Below, one piece after another: positions 24,514 to 33,598 of a stretch of DNA of 64,000 nucleotides. The DNA comes from CALGSZ01 sp042408955. GTDB taxonomy: Bacteria > Chloroflexota > Chloroflexia > Thermomicrobiales > UBA6265. Positions within the stretch are counted from its first letter, which is position 1. The number at the start of each line of letters is the position of its first letter. The position numbers and the translations under genes were made by a program. Location of the stretch: positions 1 through 64,000 of the forward strand of contig JBHOQQ010000087.1 of assembly GCA_042408955.1 (NCBI GenBank), read 5' to 3'. The notes beneath the pieces were generated by a model. The model ran no database searches. It had not been told where the DNA came from and saw only the letters and a list, made by a program, of their open reading frames with translations.

Positions 24514-25305
24514 CTAGACGCGGTCTCGGTTCCACTGCCAGATGAGGCGAAGGCCAATCAAGGTTAGTGTGGGCACGTAATCGGTGAAGCAGGATTGCGC
24601 GGGAGCGAAAATCTCGGCGAAGCCGCCCGTGAGGACGACATGACGAGCCCCGCCCAGCTCGGCTCGGACTCGCTCGACCATCCCTTCAATGAGAGCGAGA
24701 TGGCCGGTCATGACACCGGATTGCACGGCCGCGACGGTGTTCCGCCCGATCGCCGTCCCAGGCAAGCGCAACTCCACCGCGTACAGGCGCGCGGCGCGGG
24801 CCGCGAGTGCTTCCAGGGTTACGCCAGGTCCCGGCGCGATCACTCCGCCGAGGAACACGCCATCGGCGGTGATCGCTTCGATCTTCGTCGCCGTTCCGAC
24901 ATCGACCACGATCGTTGGTCCACCAAAGCGGGCATACGCGGCCGCGCAGTTGGCAATCCGGTCGGCACCAGTCTCATAAGGAGCATCGGTTCGGACGTGA
25001 ATACCGAGCTCAAGATCAGGGGAAACGATGAGAGGCTCGATGCCGAGCCGGGTACGCGCCCACTGGTGAATTGCCCGGCTGATCACAGGCACAACGCTGG
25101 AAACGATGATGGCGCTCACCCGCCCTGTGTCGCCGAGCTCATTCGCGAGCAGCGGTTGTAATACAGCATGCCACTCATCGGCCGTGCGCTCGCGCGTGGA
25201 GGCCAAGCGCCAGGTGGCGCAAAGCTCCTCCGTGTCTGGATCGCCTCCTCCAGGCCAAAGGCCCACCACCACGTTGGTGTTGCCAATGTCAATTGCGAGC
25301 AGCAT
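24514..25305 (-). CDS. coaX: Type III pantothenate kinase
   Basis: First committed step of coenzyme A synthesis: ATP-dependent phosphorylation of pantothenate in the cytoplasm, typically needing a monovalent cation. It has 263 residues of the ASKHA fold. The P-loop-like motif DIGNTN is at residues 6-11, the pantothenate motif GADRIANC is near 117-124 and VVDVGTATK near 136-144. Length and motifs fit CoaX well. It has its own upstream TATAAT and lies divergent from the processing-protease gene. Confidence 0.94.
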   Translation of the reverse strand: MLLAIDIGNTNVVVGLWPGGGDPDTEELCATWRLASTRERTADEWHAVLQPLLANELGDTGRVSAIIVSSVVPVISRAIHQWARTRLGIEPLIVSPDLELGIHVRTDAPYETGADRIANCAAAYARFGGPTIVVDVGTATKIEAITADGVFLGGVIAPGPGVTLEALAARAARLYAVELRLPGTAIGRNTVAAVQSGVMTGHLALIEGMVERVRAELGGARHVVLTGGFAEIFAPAQSCFTDYVPTLTLIGLRLIWQWNRDRV

Positions 25306-25350
25306 CCTTCAGTCACCGAGCGCACACATCAGCAAGCCAGGTTTCGCCGC

Positions 25351-25356
25351 ATTATA
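25351..25356 (-). promoter_or_regulatory. Possible -10 element of coaX
   Basis: A perfect minus-strand TATAAT, about 45 bases before the coaX start, flanked by CCAGGT and ACCTGG. No convincing -35 is seen at 16-18 bases. Confidence 0.4.
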
Positions 25357-25503
25357 CGGACCTGGTGTAGCTCCCCGTTCACCGCCTTGGCCGTGCCATG
25401 GTAAACCCTCGTATCATCCGTGTGAGAAATCACGGCTCCCTGGGTGCGGGGCGATGTCCACCTGCCACATTCTGCCGCCCAGGGCTGGAATTGGAGCGTA
25501 TCT

Positions 25504-26859
25504 ATGGCGCCGCCTCGTGTTGCCTCCCGCGGGAAATCCGTTGCCGCTTGGCAGTGGACGCTCATTGTGAGTCTCGGAGCGTTGATCGCCGTTACCAGCT
25601 TCGCCGCTGGAATGTTCGCCGAGCGAGATTTGCGTGTTCCCGCCGGAGGCGGGGATGACCGTCTTGGCAGCCTAAAGAGTGATGCGCAGCCAGGTGATGC
25701 GCCGCAATTCTCCCGCTTGCAAGACGTTTATCGCCTCATCGAATCCGAGTACTATTACCGGCCCAAGCAGGATGCCGACCTAGCGGCCTTTCGCGCGCAG
25801 CTTGAGGAACGGGCAATCCAGGGGATGCTGAGCGGCTTGGATGAGCACTCGGCTTATCTGATCCCGATGGAGCAGGCTCCCATCGCTGAGCAGTTATCAG
25901 GAGAGTACGAAGGGATCGGAGTCTGGGTGGACTCACCCAATGGCGAGCTGACCATTGTCGCCCCCGTGCCGGGCTCTCCCGCGGAACGGGCGGGGCTGCG
26001 AGCTGGAGATGTGATTGAATCAGCCGATGGTCATTCGTTGCGTGGCGCAACTCAAGACGATGCGATCGCACTGCTCCGCGGTCCGGCCGGAACTACGGTT
26101 CACCTAGTGATCAGGCGTCCTGGCGTGCCAGGTCTTCTTGAGTTCGACGTTGTTCGCGAGAAGATCCCGCTGCCCAACGTCGAATACCGATTCTTGCCCG
26201 ACCAGAAGATCGCGGTCATCCAGGTCAAGCTCTTCGGCGACAAGACTACTGAAGAGCTTGATACCGCGCTCGCACAAGCGCAACGAGACGGAGCGGTTGG
26301 TCTCGTGCTCGATCTCCGGAACAACGGTGGCGGCTGGGTGCAGAGCGCTCAGGAAATGATCGGCCGGTTCGTTCCGGCGGACGCCGGTCCGGCTTTGTAT
26401 GAGGATGTGGACGGCGATCCTACTGATCCGATCATGACACCAGAGCCGATTGTGCCGGGTGAGGCGCCGGTGGTTGATCTTCCACTCGTCGTGCTGGTCA
26501 ATGGCGGCACGGCAAGCGCGGCAGAAATTGTCGCTGGGGCGTTGCGCGATTACGGGCGGGCGCTCGTCGTGGGCGAGACCACGTTTGGCAAAGGATCGGT
26601 GCAGCGCGTGCACGATTTTCCCGATGGAGCGTCGGCACGCATCACCTTTGCCCTCTGGCTGACGCCGAAGCGCAAGCTGATTGAGGACGGCGGCATCGTC
26701 CCCGACGTGGTGATCCCCGGCGATACCGCAGGGGGCTCATCCGATCCGCAGCTTTCAGAAGCAATCCGGCGCCTCCTTGGCCCGGCCACGCCGGCTGCTC
26801 GGGATCAGGCGCTCCTGACATCACCTGAGAAGCGGGACCGCGCGGCAGCCTATGCCTGA
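25504..26859 (+). CDS. C-terminal processing peptidase (S41 family, CtpA-like)
   Basis: A 451-residue serine protease with a Ser-Lys dyad, outside the cytoplasmic membrane. An N-terminal membrane segment (WTLIVSLGALIAVTSFAAG near residues 16-34) anchors it. A PDZ domain follows (about 130-215, with GIGVWVDSPNGELTIVAPV and AGLRAGDVI). The S41 core shows GGTASAAEI with the nucleophilic Ser, and TTFGKGSVQ with the catalytic Lys. GGAG nine bases upstream supports ATG 25504. It ends about 190 bases before the phoB start; the Pho boxes between them argue for separate control. Confidence 0.93.
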   Translation: MAPPRVASRGKSVAAWQWTLIVSLGALIAVTSFAAGMFAERDLRVPAGGGDDRLGSLKSDAQPGDAPQFSRLQDVYRLIESEYYYRPKQDADLAAFRAQLEERAIQGMLSGLDEHSAYLIPMEQAPIAEQLSGEYEGIGVWVDSPNGELTIVAPVPGSPAERAGLRAGDVIESADGHSLRGATQDDAIALLRGPAGTTVHLVIRRPGVPGLLEFDVVREKIPLPNVEYRFLPDQKIAVIQVKLFGDKTTEELDTALAQAQRDGAVGLVLDLRNNGGGWVQSAQEMIGRFVPADAGPALYEDVDGDPTDPIMTPEPIVPGEAPVVDLPLVVLVNGGTASAAEIVAGALRDYGRALVVGETTFGKGSVQRVHDFPDGASARITFALWLTPKRKLIEDGGIVPDVVIPGDTAGGSSDPQLSEAIRRLLGPATPAARDQALLTSPEKRDRAAAYA

Positions 26860-26942
26860 TGTTCGATCGCGGCTGGGCTACGCTCGTCCCTGGCTGGCCG
26901 GCTCGAAAGCACGTCGTGCCCGGCGATCACCTCAACTCAAGA

Positions 26943-26997
26943 AATTACGAGGATTTAACTTGCCGATTACCGGCCGTTAACATCCGGCTCCTACGCT
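26943..26997 (+). promoter_or_regulatory. Pho-box array and -10 of the phoB-pst operon
   Basis: Four tandem 11-bp units at 26943, 26954, 26965 and 26976: AATTACGAGGA, TTTAACTTGCC, GATTACCGGCC and GTTAACATCCG. All share T, then T or A, then AC at positions 3 to 6 of the unit. An 11-bp phase puts each unit on the same DNA face, as in PhoB/PhoP operators. TACGCT at 26992-26997 can serve as -10 just past the array, while no -35 is present, which fits an activator-dependent promoter. It implies autoregulation by the response regulator encoded next. Confidence 0.7.
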
Positions 26998-27050
26998 ATG
27001 ACCGTGGGCGTACGCTGCACGAAGCGCTCTGGGAGCCGCTGGTGGAGCCA

Positions 27051-27854
27051 ATGATCGGCAAGTCGAGCACAGAGCAAGGCGAAACGGCAACGATTCTCAT
27101 CATCGAGGATGATCCGACGCTGCTGAGCGCGCTTGCGTATAACCTCCACCGGTCGGGCTATCGCGTGCTGACCGCCGCTGATGGCGAGCGTGGCCTCGAC
27201 GTCGCGCGCCGGGAAGGGGACCGGCTCGATCTCGTGATCCTCGACATCATGCTTCCCGGCATGAATGGCTATCAGGTGCTTCGCCACATTCGAGCCGAGT
27301 CCGACGTGCCGGTAGTTATGCTGTCGGCACGGGGCGAAGAGCAGGACAAAATTGACGGGCTGGAACTTGGCGCGGACGATTATGTGGTCAAGCCATTCAA
27401 CCTGCGTGAGTTCCTCGCACGCATCCGGGCGGCAGTTCGGAGGCGGGCGATTCCAGCGGCGCGTCCGCCGGCGGTGTTGTACCGTGGGCCGCTCCGGATC
27501 GAGTTAGAGCGGCGGCGCGCGCTCGTTGGCGAGCAGGAGCTGCCCCTACGCCCGAAGGAATTCGGCTTGCTCGTGACGCTGGCGATGGAGCCTGGCAGGG
27601 TCTTCTCGCGCCAGGAGCTCCTGGATGCTGTCTGGGGTGAGGAAATCATCGTCGACGAGCGGACAATAGATGTCCACATCTCCTGGCTCCGCGGGAAACT
27701 CGAAGACGCCGGGATTCAGCACGATCTGATCACCACGGTCTATGGCGCTGGCTACCGGTTCGTTGTCCCCGCAATCGAGCCACGGCCAGGCGTCGAAGAG
27801 GCACTGGACCAACGCAGTGGGGGATTGCCGGTCACGGTTGACCGGTCGAAATAG
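27051..27854 (+). CDS. phoB: PhoB-like response regulator (OmpR family)
   Basis: A 267-residue transcription factor. The receiver domain (about residues 15-130) has the acidic pair IIEDD, phospho-acceptor Asp65 in VILDIMLPG and Lys114 in VVKPFN. A winged-helix Trans_reg_C domain (about 145-240) ends with VWGEEIIVDERTIDVHISWLRGKL and YGAGYRF. The start at 27051 (MIGKSSTEQ) is chosen because longer frames run across the Pho boxes and the promoter; GGAG lies four bases upstream. It precedes pstS by about 50 bases. No PhoR-like kinase is adjacent. Confidence 0.9.
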   Translation: MIGKSSTEQGETATILIIEDDPTLLSALAYNLHRSGYRVLTAADGERGLDVARREGDRLDLVILDIMLPGMNGYQVLRHIRAESDVPVVMLSARGEEQDKIDGLELGADDYVVKPFNLREFLARIRAAVRRRAIPAARPPAVLYRGPLRIELERRRALVGEQELPLRPKEFGLLVTLAMEPGRVFSRQELLDAVWGEEIIVDERTIDVHISWLRGKLEDAGIQHDLITTVYGAGYRFVVPAIEPRPGVEEALDQRSGGLPVTVDRSK

Positions 27855-27907
27855 CCCGGCCGGGTGGCGGTCACCCGGCTCGAATGCAAGAGGGAGGAGT
27901 GAGCAGG

Positions 27908-28939
27908 ATGACGATGCGACGCATCAGTCGAGGGAGTGCAACGGCGCTGATCGCGGCGCTGCTCCTGAGCCTGTGGACGGCGTTGGGAGGGAGCGCGCAG
28001 GAGGCAACGCCAATCCCCTATACACCCCCGGCGAATGCAGGAGACCTTTCCGGCAAGATCATCGCCGATGGGTCGTCCACCGTCGGGCCGATCACCGAGG
28101 CGGTGACGGAAGAGTTCAACGCGGTCGCTCCCAACGTGGAAGTGGAAGTGAACATCTCCGGAACTGGCGGTGGCTTCAAGCGCTTCTGCGCCGGTGAAAC
28201 GGACATCCAGGATGCCTCCCGCCCGATCAAAGCCGAGGAAGAGGAGGCATGCCGGCAGGCAGGGGTCAATTACTACGTGTTCGAGGTCGCCTATGACGGC
28301 CTATCCATCGTCGTCAATCCGGCCAACGACTTCGTGGAGTGCCTGACCGTCGATCAGCTCAAGCGGCTCTGGGAAGCGAATTCGACCGTGGATTCCTGGA
28401 ACGATCTCAATCCCGACTGGCCTGACAAGCCGGTCTCGCTCTATGGCCCAGGCACTGACTCCGGAACCTACGACTATTTCGTCGAGGCGATCATTGGCAA
28501 AGACGGCTCCACTCGCACCGATTTCACGCCAAGCGAGGACGATAACGTGCTCGTTGAGGGCGTCGCGGGTGACGAGAACGCGCTCGGGTTCTTCGGTTTC
28601 GCCTACTACGAGCAAAATCAGGACCGCCTCAAACTCGTGGCGGTTGATGGTGGCAACGGCTGCGTGCTGCCGAGCAAGGAAACCGTCCGGGATCTGTCGT
28701 ACACGCCACTGAGCCGCCCGCTCTATGTCTACGTGAAGGCGGAGAGCTTGACGCGGCCGGAAGTTCAAGAGTTCATGCGGTTCTACCTGGCCAACGCGAT
28801 GGAGCTGGTGGACGACGTTGGCTATGTCGATTCACCGGTGGAGGTCTATGTCCGCGATCAGCAGAAGCTGGAGGCTGCGATCGCTGGCGCCGCTCAGCCG
28901 GACGGCCCGGGTGCCCCGGCTGCCACGCCAGCAGCCTAG
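27908..28939 (+). CDS. pstS: Phosphate ABC transporter substrate-binding protein
   Basis: High-affinity extracytoplasmic phosphate receptor, 343 residues from ATG 27908 behind GGGAGGAG. A signal peptide (TALIAALLLSLWTALGGSAQ) lacks a lipobox Cys, so this one may be released or held by another means. IIADGSSTVGPIT is the first phosphate-binding loop, and SGTGGGFKRFCAGETDIQDASRP is split across the second. YGPGTDSGTYDYF gives further ligands. First gene of pstSCAB, followed by a strong hairpin before pstC. Confidence 0.95.
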   Translation: MTMRRISRGSATALIAALLLSLWTALGGSAQEATPIPYTPPANAGDLSGKIIADGSSTVGPITEAVTEEFNAVAPNVEVEVNISGTGGGFKRFCAGETDIQDASRPIKAEEEEACRQAGVNYYVFEVAYDGLSIVVNPANDFVECLTVDQLKRLWEANSTVDSWNDLNPDWPDKPVSLYGPGTDSGTYDYFVEAIIGKDGSTRTDFTPSEDDNVLVEGVAGDENALGFFGFAYYEQNQDRLKLVAVDGGNGCVLPSKETVRDLSYTPLSRPLYVYVKAESLTRPEVQEFMRFYLANAMELVDDVGYVDSPVEVYVRDQQKLEAAIAGAAQPDGPGAPAATPAA

Positions 28940-28965
28940 ACAGATTTCACCCCGAAATAAGCCGG

Positions 28966-28999
28966 CGGTTTCCCTACCCCAATCACGGTGGGGAAACCG
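28966..28999 (+). repeat. Inverted repeat between pstS and pstC
   Basis: CGGTTTCCCTACC (28966-28978) pairs with GGTGGGGAAACCG (28987-28999): 13 pairs with one G-U and an eight-base loop. TCCTTATACTTT follows, so partial termination is possible. It lies 27 bases after pstS and would favour pstS over pstC expression. Confidence 0.8.
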
Positions 29000-29049
29000 T
29001 CCTTATACTTTCCTGGGATCGTTGTGATGACGGTGGGGATCGCAAGCAC

Positions 29050-30027
29050 ATGAGCACAAAAAAGGTAGCGCCGCGGGTCAGTGGTGGGGAGATCGCTGTG
29101 CCGGCAGCATCGCCCCTTGCGCTCGCGCTCAGTGGCAAGCAATCGCGGCGGCGGTCGGAGCAAGGTGTCGCCGCAATGCTCTTTCTCTGCGGCACCCTGT
29201 CGATCGTCACCACCGTGGGCATCGTCATCATCCTCGCTGAGCGAGCAGTGGAATTCTTCATGGAGGTTCCGCTGGCTGATTTCTTATTTGGCACACGGTG
29301 GACTCCGTTGTTCAAGGGTCAGGAGTCTTATGGGGTGCTGCCGCTCGTATCCGCGACGCTAATGATCAGCTTTTTGGCCATGCTGGTGGCCATTCCGCTG
29401 GGCTTGATGAGCGCTCTGTATCTCAGCGAGTACGCGTCACCGCTGGCGCGGTCTATTCTCAAACCCTTCCTGGAGTTGCTAGCAGGCATCCCAACCATTG
29501 TTTACGGCTATTTCGCCCTCACGTTCATTACTCCCGATGTGCTCAAGCGGCTGTTCGCTACCACAAGCCCCTATAACGTCCTGTCGGCGGCGATCGCGGT
29601 CGGCATCATGGTGTTGCCCCTTATCGCTTCGCTGGCGGAGGATGCGCTGCAAGCCGTACCACGCTCCCTTAGGGAGGGTGCATACGCGCTCGGAGCGACG
29701 AGATTCGAGGTGTCAACACGGGTGGTAGCGCCAGCGGCGCTGTCTGGTATCGTGGCAGCCATCATCCTCGCGATCTCCCGCGCGGTTGGTGAAACGATGA
29801 TCGTCGCCATTGCCGCTGGATCGAAAGCGCAAATAGCGAAGAATCCCCTGGATGGCGCTCAGGCGATGACCGGCTACATTGTGCAAGTCTTCTCCGGAGA
29901 TGTGGTCGCGGGCAGCACCGTCTACAAATCGCTCTTTGCGGTCGGCTTGCTGTTGTTTGTGATGACGCTCTCCATGAACGTGGTGAGCCAGTGGTTCGTG
30001 GCTCGCTTCCGGGAGGAATACGAATGA
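29050..30027 (+). CDS. pstC: Phosphate ABC transporter permease PstC
   Basis: Inner-membrane subunit of the phosphate importer, 325 residues with a 35-residue cytoplasmic N-terminus, then six helices. Landmarks are LFGTRWTPLFKGQESYGVLPL, the GLMSALYLSEYAS loop, LAGIPTIVYGYFALTFITP and the EAA-like loop LREGAYALGATRFEVSTRVVAPAALSG. It shares ATGA overlap with pstA (stop TGA 30025-30027, start ATG 30024), so translation is coupled. Confidence 0.96.
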   Translation: MSTKKVAPRVSGGEIAVPAASPLALALSGKQSRRRSEQGVAAMLFLCGTLSIVTTVGIVIILAERAVEFFMEVPLADFLFGTRWTPLFKGQESYGVLPLVSATLMISFLAMLVAIPLGLMSALYLSEYASPLARSILKPFLELLAGIPTIVYGYFALTFITPDVLKRLFATTSPYNVLSAAIAVGIMVLPLIASLAEDALQAVPRSLREGAYALGATRFEVSTRVVAPAALSGIVAAIILAISRAVGETMIVAIAAGSKAQIAKNPLDGAQAMTGYIVQVFSGDVVAGSTVYKSLFAVGLLLFVMTLSMNVVSQWFVARFREEYE

Positions 30028-30935
30028 GCGCGGCCCCTCGTGATCTCGCACTGGCGACGGATGGCCGCATCGAGCCTTCGCCTCGGCTCGTGAGACGCAA
30101 GCTTGTGGGCACGATATTCGCCGTCCTGTTCTTGCTAGCAATCATCTTTGCCGTTGCCGCGCTCGTGGTTCTGCTGTGGACGATCGTCACACGCGGCTGG
30201 GAGTGGCTCCGCTGGGATTTGATCACCAACCCACCATCCCGCAAGCCGGAAAAGGCGGGACTCAACCCCGCCCTCTTCGGCACGATTTGGATCATCTCGC
30301 TGACGGCGCTGGTCGCCTTTCCGGTCGGCGTCGCTGCGGCGCTCTACCTTGAGGAGTACGCGGCGAAATCGTGGCTGACCCGGGTGCTTCAAGTCAATAT
30401 CGCCAATCTCGCCGGTGTGCCATCGGTGATCTACGGTCTCCTCGGGTTGGGCGTTTTCGTCGAGTTTTTCCACATGGGCCGCGTGGTGCTGGCGGGCGCG
30501 CTCACGATGGCGCTTCTGAGCCTGCCGGTCATCATTATTAGCAGTCAGGAAGCGATTAAGGCAGTGCCGTGGTCGTTGCGGGAAGCTGCCTACGGGCTGG
30601 GCGCGACCCGCTGGCAGGTGGCACGGCACCATGTCCTCCCAGCCGCACTGCCCGGCATCATGACGGGAACGATCCTCGCGATCTCACGTGCCGCGGGTGA
30701 AACGGCTCCAATCCTGGTCGCTGGCGCCGCTGGATTCCTCCTGACTCGGCCAGACGGCTTGTTTAGCTCCTATACGGCGCTGCCGATTCAGATTTACCAA
30801 TGGACTGCCCGGCCCCAGCGCGAGTTTCGCGAGCTGGCCGCCGCTGGCATCATCGTGCTTCTCATCGTCCTGCTGGCGATGAACGCCACGGCGATCATCA
30901 TCCGGCAGCGGGCGAGTCGCAAGCAAAGGTGGTGA
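30024..30935 (+). CDS. pstA: Phosphate ABC transporter permease PstA
   Basis: Second membrane subunit, 303 residues. The ATG at 30024 overlaps the pstC stop and has GGGAGGA seven bases upstream, which rules out the longer frame starting within pstC. Six helices, VGVAAALYLEEYA, NLAGVPSVIYGLLGLGVFV, and the docking loop REAAYGLGATRWQVARHHVLPAALPG are typical. pstB starts four bases after its stop. Confidence 0.96.
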   Translation: MSAAPRDLALATDGRIEPSPRLVRRKLVGTIFAVLFLLAIIFAVAALVVLLWTIVTRGWEWLRWDLITNPPSRKPEKAGLNPALFGTIWIISLTALVAFPVGVAAALYLEEYAAKSWLTRVLQVNIANLAGVPSVIYGLLGLGVFVEFFHMGRVVLAGALTMALLSLPVIIISSQEAIKAVPWSLREAAYGLGATRWQVARHHVLPAALPGIMTGTILAISRAAGETAPILVAGAAGFLLTRPDGLFSSYTALPIQIYQWTARPQREFRELAAAGIIVLLIVLLAMNATAIIIRQRASRKQRW

Positions 30936-30939
30936 GATC

Positions 30940-31794
30940 ATGATCGCTTCGACGCCGGTCACATCTGCTGACGGGGCCACCCGCCGAGACATCGCGCCTG
31001 GAGCAGCTCGCGCGGAATCACTCGGGCGGACGCCAGCGGTTATCGCCATCCGCGGTCTCAATGTGCACTATGGTTCGTTTCATGCGGTGGCAGATGTCAG
31101 TTTCGATGTGCCAGCGCAGCAAATCACAGCGCTGATCGGGCCTTCGGGATGCGGAAAGAGTACGGTGCTGCGGTGCATGAATCGCATGAACGATCTCATT
31201 CCAGCGGCAAAGGTTGAGGGGCAAGTTCTCTACCACGGCATTGACATCAATAGCCGCCAGGTTGATCCAGTTGAAGTCCGGCGAAGAATCGGCATGGTCT
31301 TCCAAAAGCCGAATCCGTTCCCCAAGAGCATCTATGAAAATGTGGCATGGGGCGCCCGGATTAATGGCATCAAGGGCAACATGGACGAGCTTGTCGAGCG
31401 GTGCTTGCGGCAGGCAGCGCTGTGGGACGAGGTCAAGGACAAGCTGAAGCAGAGCGGATTGGCCTTGTCGGGTGGTCAGCAGCAGCGCCTGTGCATCGCG
31501 CGAGCGCTGGCGATCAATCCCGATGTCATTCTCATGGATGAGCCGTGCTCGGCTCTCGACCCGATCTCCACGCTAAAGATCGAAGATCTGATGCGCGACC
31601 TTGTGAAAAATTACACCATCGTCATCGTGACGCATAATATGCAGCAAGCGGCGCGCGTTTCAGATCAAACCGTCTTCTTCTCGCTCAACGAGCGACGGCA
31701 AGGGATTTTGGTCGAAGCGGCTCCAACTCGGCAGCTTTTTACTAACCCGAGGGATCCGCGAACCGAGGATTACATCACCGGGCGATTCGGTTAA
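30940..31794 (+). CDS. pstB: Phosphate ABC transporter ATP-binding protein PstB
   Basis: The ATPase of the phosphate importer, 284 residues. An N-terminal 35-residue extension precedes the core. Walker A GPSGCGKST near residues 67-75, the PstB-type FQKPNPFPKSIYENVAWG Q-loop, signature LSGGQQQRL near 177, Walker B VILMDEPCSALD near 195 and the switch VTHNMQQ are intact. The EDYITGRFG end is diagnostic of PstB. GGTGGTGAG precedes the ATG. phoU follows after about 160 bases. Confidence 0.97.
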   Translation: MIASTPVTSADGATRRDIAPGAARAESLGRTPAVIAIRGLNVHYGSFHAVADVSFDVPAQQITALIGPSGCGKSTVLRCMNRMNDLIPAAKVEGQVLYHGIDINSRQVDPVEVRRRIGMVFQKPNPFPKSIYENVAWGARINGIKGNMDELVERCLRQAALWDEVKDKLKQSGLALSGGQQQRLCIARALAINPDVILMDEPCSALDPISTLKIEDLMRDLVKNYTIVIVTHNMQQAARVSDQTVFFSLNERRQGILVEAAPTRQLFTNPRDPRTEDYITGRFG

Positions 31795-31955
31795 CATTTC
31801 CCGGAGCACGGGGGATCTCGATAGAGGAGGCGCTGTTCGCTCCTGAGCACACGCTCGCGCCACCCTCAGCATGAACGAACGCGGCGGCGCGGGCAGGCGC
31901 CAGGTTTTGCTCGCCCGGATCGGGTGCGTGGTCCTTGTTGGGAGGTCGAACGACG

Positions 31956-32621
31956 ATGACACGAGAACGCTACGCGCACCAGCTCCAAGAGCTGCGCGAC
32001 GATATTGTGGCCATGGCCAGCATGGTTGATAAGGCGATTGCCCGCTCGACAGATGCACTGAAGCGACAGGACCTCAACCTGGCGCACGAAGTGATCCAGG
32101 CCGATGTGGAGATCAATCGCCAGCGATGGGCGACCGAGGAAAAAGCGCTCTTGGTGATTGCGACGCAAGCCCCCATGGCCGGCGATCTGCGCATGATTTC
32201 GGCGGTTATCCACATCGCCACCGAGCTGGAGCGAATGGGCGATCACGCCGCTGGCAACGCGAAGATCGTCCTCCAGACCGCGGATGAGCCACTCCTCAAG
32301 CCACTCGTCGACATTCCTCGCATGAGCGATGTGGCGCGCGAGATGCTGACCGATAGCATCACGGCGTTTATCGAAAGCGACGCGGACGCGGCGCGCCGCA
32401 TCGTCACCCGCGATGATGAAGTTGATGCGCTCTACAATCAGGTGTACCGGGAGCTCCTCACGTTCATGATGGCGGACCCCACGACCATCAACCGTGCCAC
32501 GCATCTGCTGTGGGCCGCGCATAACATCGAACGCATTGCAGATCGCGTGACGAACATTTGTGAGCGTGTCGTCTTCGCGGTCACCGGCTCATTGGAAGAG
32601 ATGGGCGTCTCTGTCTACTGA
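31956..32621 (+). CDS. phoU: Phosphate signalling protein PhoU
   Basis: Cytoplasmic regulator that links PstB activity to the Pho two-component system. It has 221 residues, a pair of three-helix bundles with the duplicated metal-binding pattern ExxxD (ELERMGDHAAGNA and HNIERIADRVTNI). The start at 31956 is chosen for GGAGG upstream. Last gene of the operon. It ends convergently 90 bases from the CUT2 ATPase gene, with no clear terminator between them. Confidence 0.95.
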   Translation: MTRERYAHQLQELRDDIVAMASMVDKAIARSTDALKRQDLNLAHEVIQADVEINRQRWATEEKALLVIATQAPMAGDLRMISAVIHIATELERMGDHAAGNAKIVLQTADEPLLKPLVDIPRMSDVAREMLTDSITAFIESDADAARRIVTRDDEVDALYNQVYRELLTFMMADPTTINRATHLLWAAHNIERIADRVTNICERVVFAVTGSLEEMGVSVY

Positions 32622-32710
32622 CCCGCGATCTCGCCTCTCCGCCGGGGCTGCCACGTGACCGACAGCAGCAACGGCCACACACGGGCATGGCAGGTCAATT
32701 GCGTTGCGCG

Positions 32711-33598
32711 CTAGCGTGGCGGCTCGGACGCGCGGATAACCTGCGCCTCAGCGTGGAAGTCCTGGCCTGCCTCCAGCAGCTTCGCCGCGGCCATCCGGTC
32801 GGTATGCGCGAATTCCTCAAGCTCATGGCTGAGCGCGTCAAGCTCTTCGCCGCCCGCCATCATCGCCACGACTTCCTCGCGGCTGACCTCGGATTTCTTG
32901 AAGGTGCCGTACGACCGGCCACGATTCAGAATGGTGAAGCGGTCCCCAATCGGATAGGCATGGTGAATATTATGGGTGATGAACACGACGCCCAGGCCAC
33001 GGGCTCGCGCTTGGGCGACGTAGCGCAACACGACGCCGGCTTCCTTGACACCGAGCGCGGCGGTCGGCTCATCCAAAATCAGGACCTTCGCGCCGAAGTA
33101 TACCGCGCGCGCAATGGCTACGGATTGGCGCTCGCCACCCGAGAGGGTGCCAACCGCCTGGGCAGTGTCGCGAACGTAAATGCCCATCTTGGCAAGCTCT
33201 TGCCGGGTGATCCGGTCCGCCCGCGCAACGTCGAAGCGGCGGAACGGCCCCCAGCCCCGGGTCGGCTCGGAACCGAGGAAGAAATTCCTCGAGATGCTCA
33301 TCAGCGGCACGATCGCCAGGTCCTGATAAACGGTCGCGATGCCCGCGTTCAACGCGTCTCGCGGGGACGCGAAGTGCACCTCGCGGCCCTCGACGATCAA
33401 CTTGCCCTCATCGGGGGGGTGCACGCCCGAAATGATCTTGATGAGCGTTGATTTCCCCGCGCCATTATCCCCGAGCAAGCACATGACCTCGCCCGGGTAA
33501 ACGCTCATCGAGACATCCTTGAGAGCGATCACGGTCCCGAAATACTTCGACACATGCTGGAGCTCGACAAGTGGCGTCCCCTGAGCTTCTGCGCTCAT
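32711..33598 (-). CDS. CUT2 sugar ABC transporter ATP-binding protein (single domain)
   Basis: A 295-residue ATPase of a ribose/xylose/inositol-type importer. Unlike E. coli RbsA, which fuses two ABC domains, this is a single domain, as in FrcA-type systems. Walker A GDNGAGKST near residues 38-46, signature LSGGERQS near 147, and Walker B VLILDEPTAALG near 168-179 are present. The switch region reads VFITHNIHHAYPIGDRF. The start overlaps the permease stop by four bases (ATGA). The C-terminal 25 residues are Ala/Glu-rich. Confidence 0.92.
   Translation of the reverse strand: MSAEAQGTPLVELQHVSKYFGTVIALKDVSMSVYPGEVMCLLGDNGAGKSTLIKIISGVHPPDEGKLIVEGREVHFASPRDALNAGIATVYQDLAIVPLMSISRNFFLGSEPTRGWGPFRRFDVARADRITRQELAKMGIYVRDTAQAVGTLSGGERQSVAIARAVYFGAKVLILDEPTAALGVKEAGVVLRYVAQARARGLGVVFITHNIHHAYPIGDRFTILNRGRSYGTFKKSEVSREEVVAMMAGGEELDALSHELEEFAHTDRMAAAKLLEAGQDFHAEAQVIRASEPPR

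Noticed and set aside
26859..27050. A 64-residue N-terminal extension of PhoB
   Set aside because: The frame would cross the Pho boxes and the -10. The receiver fold begins a few residues after 27051.
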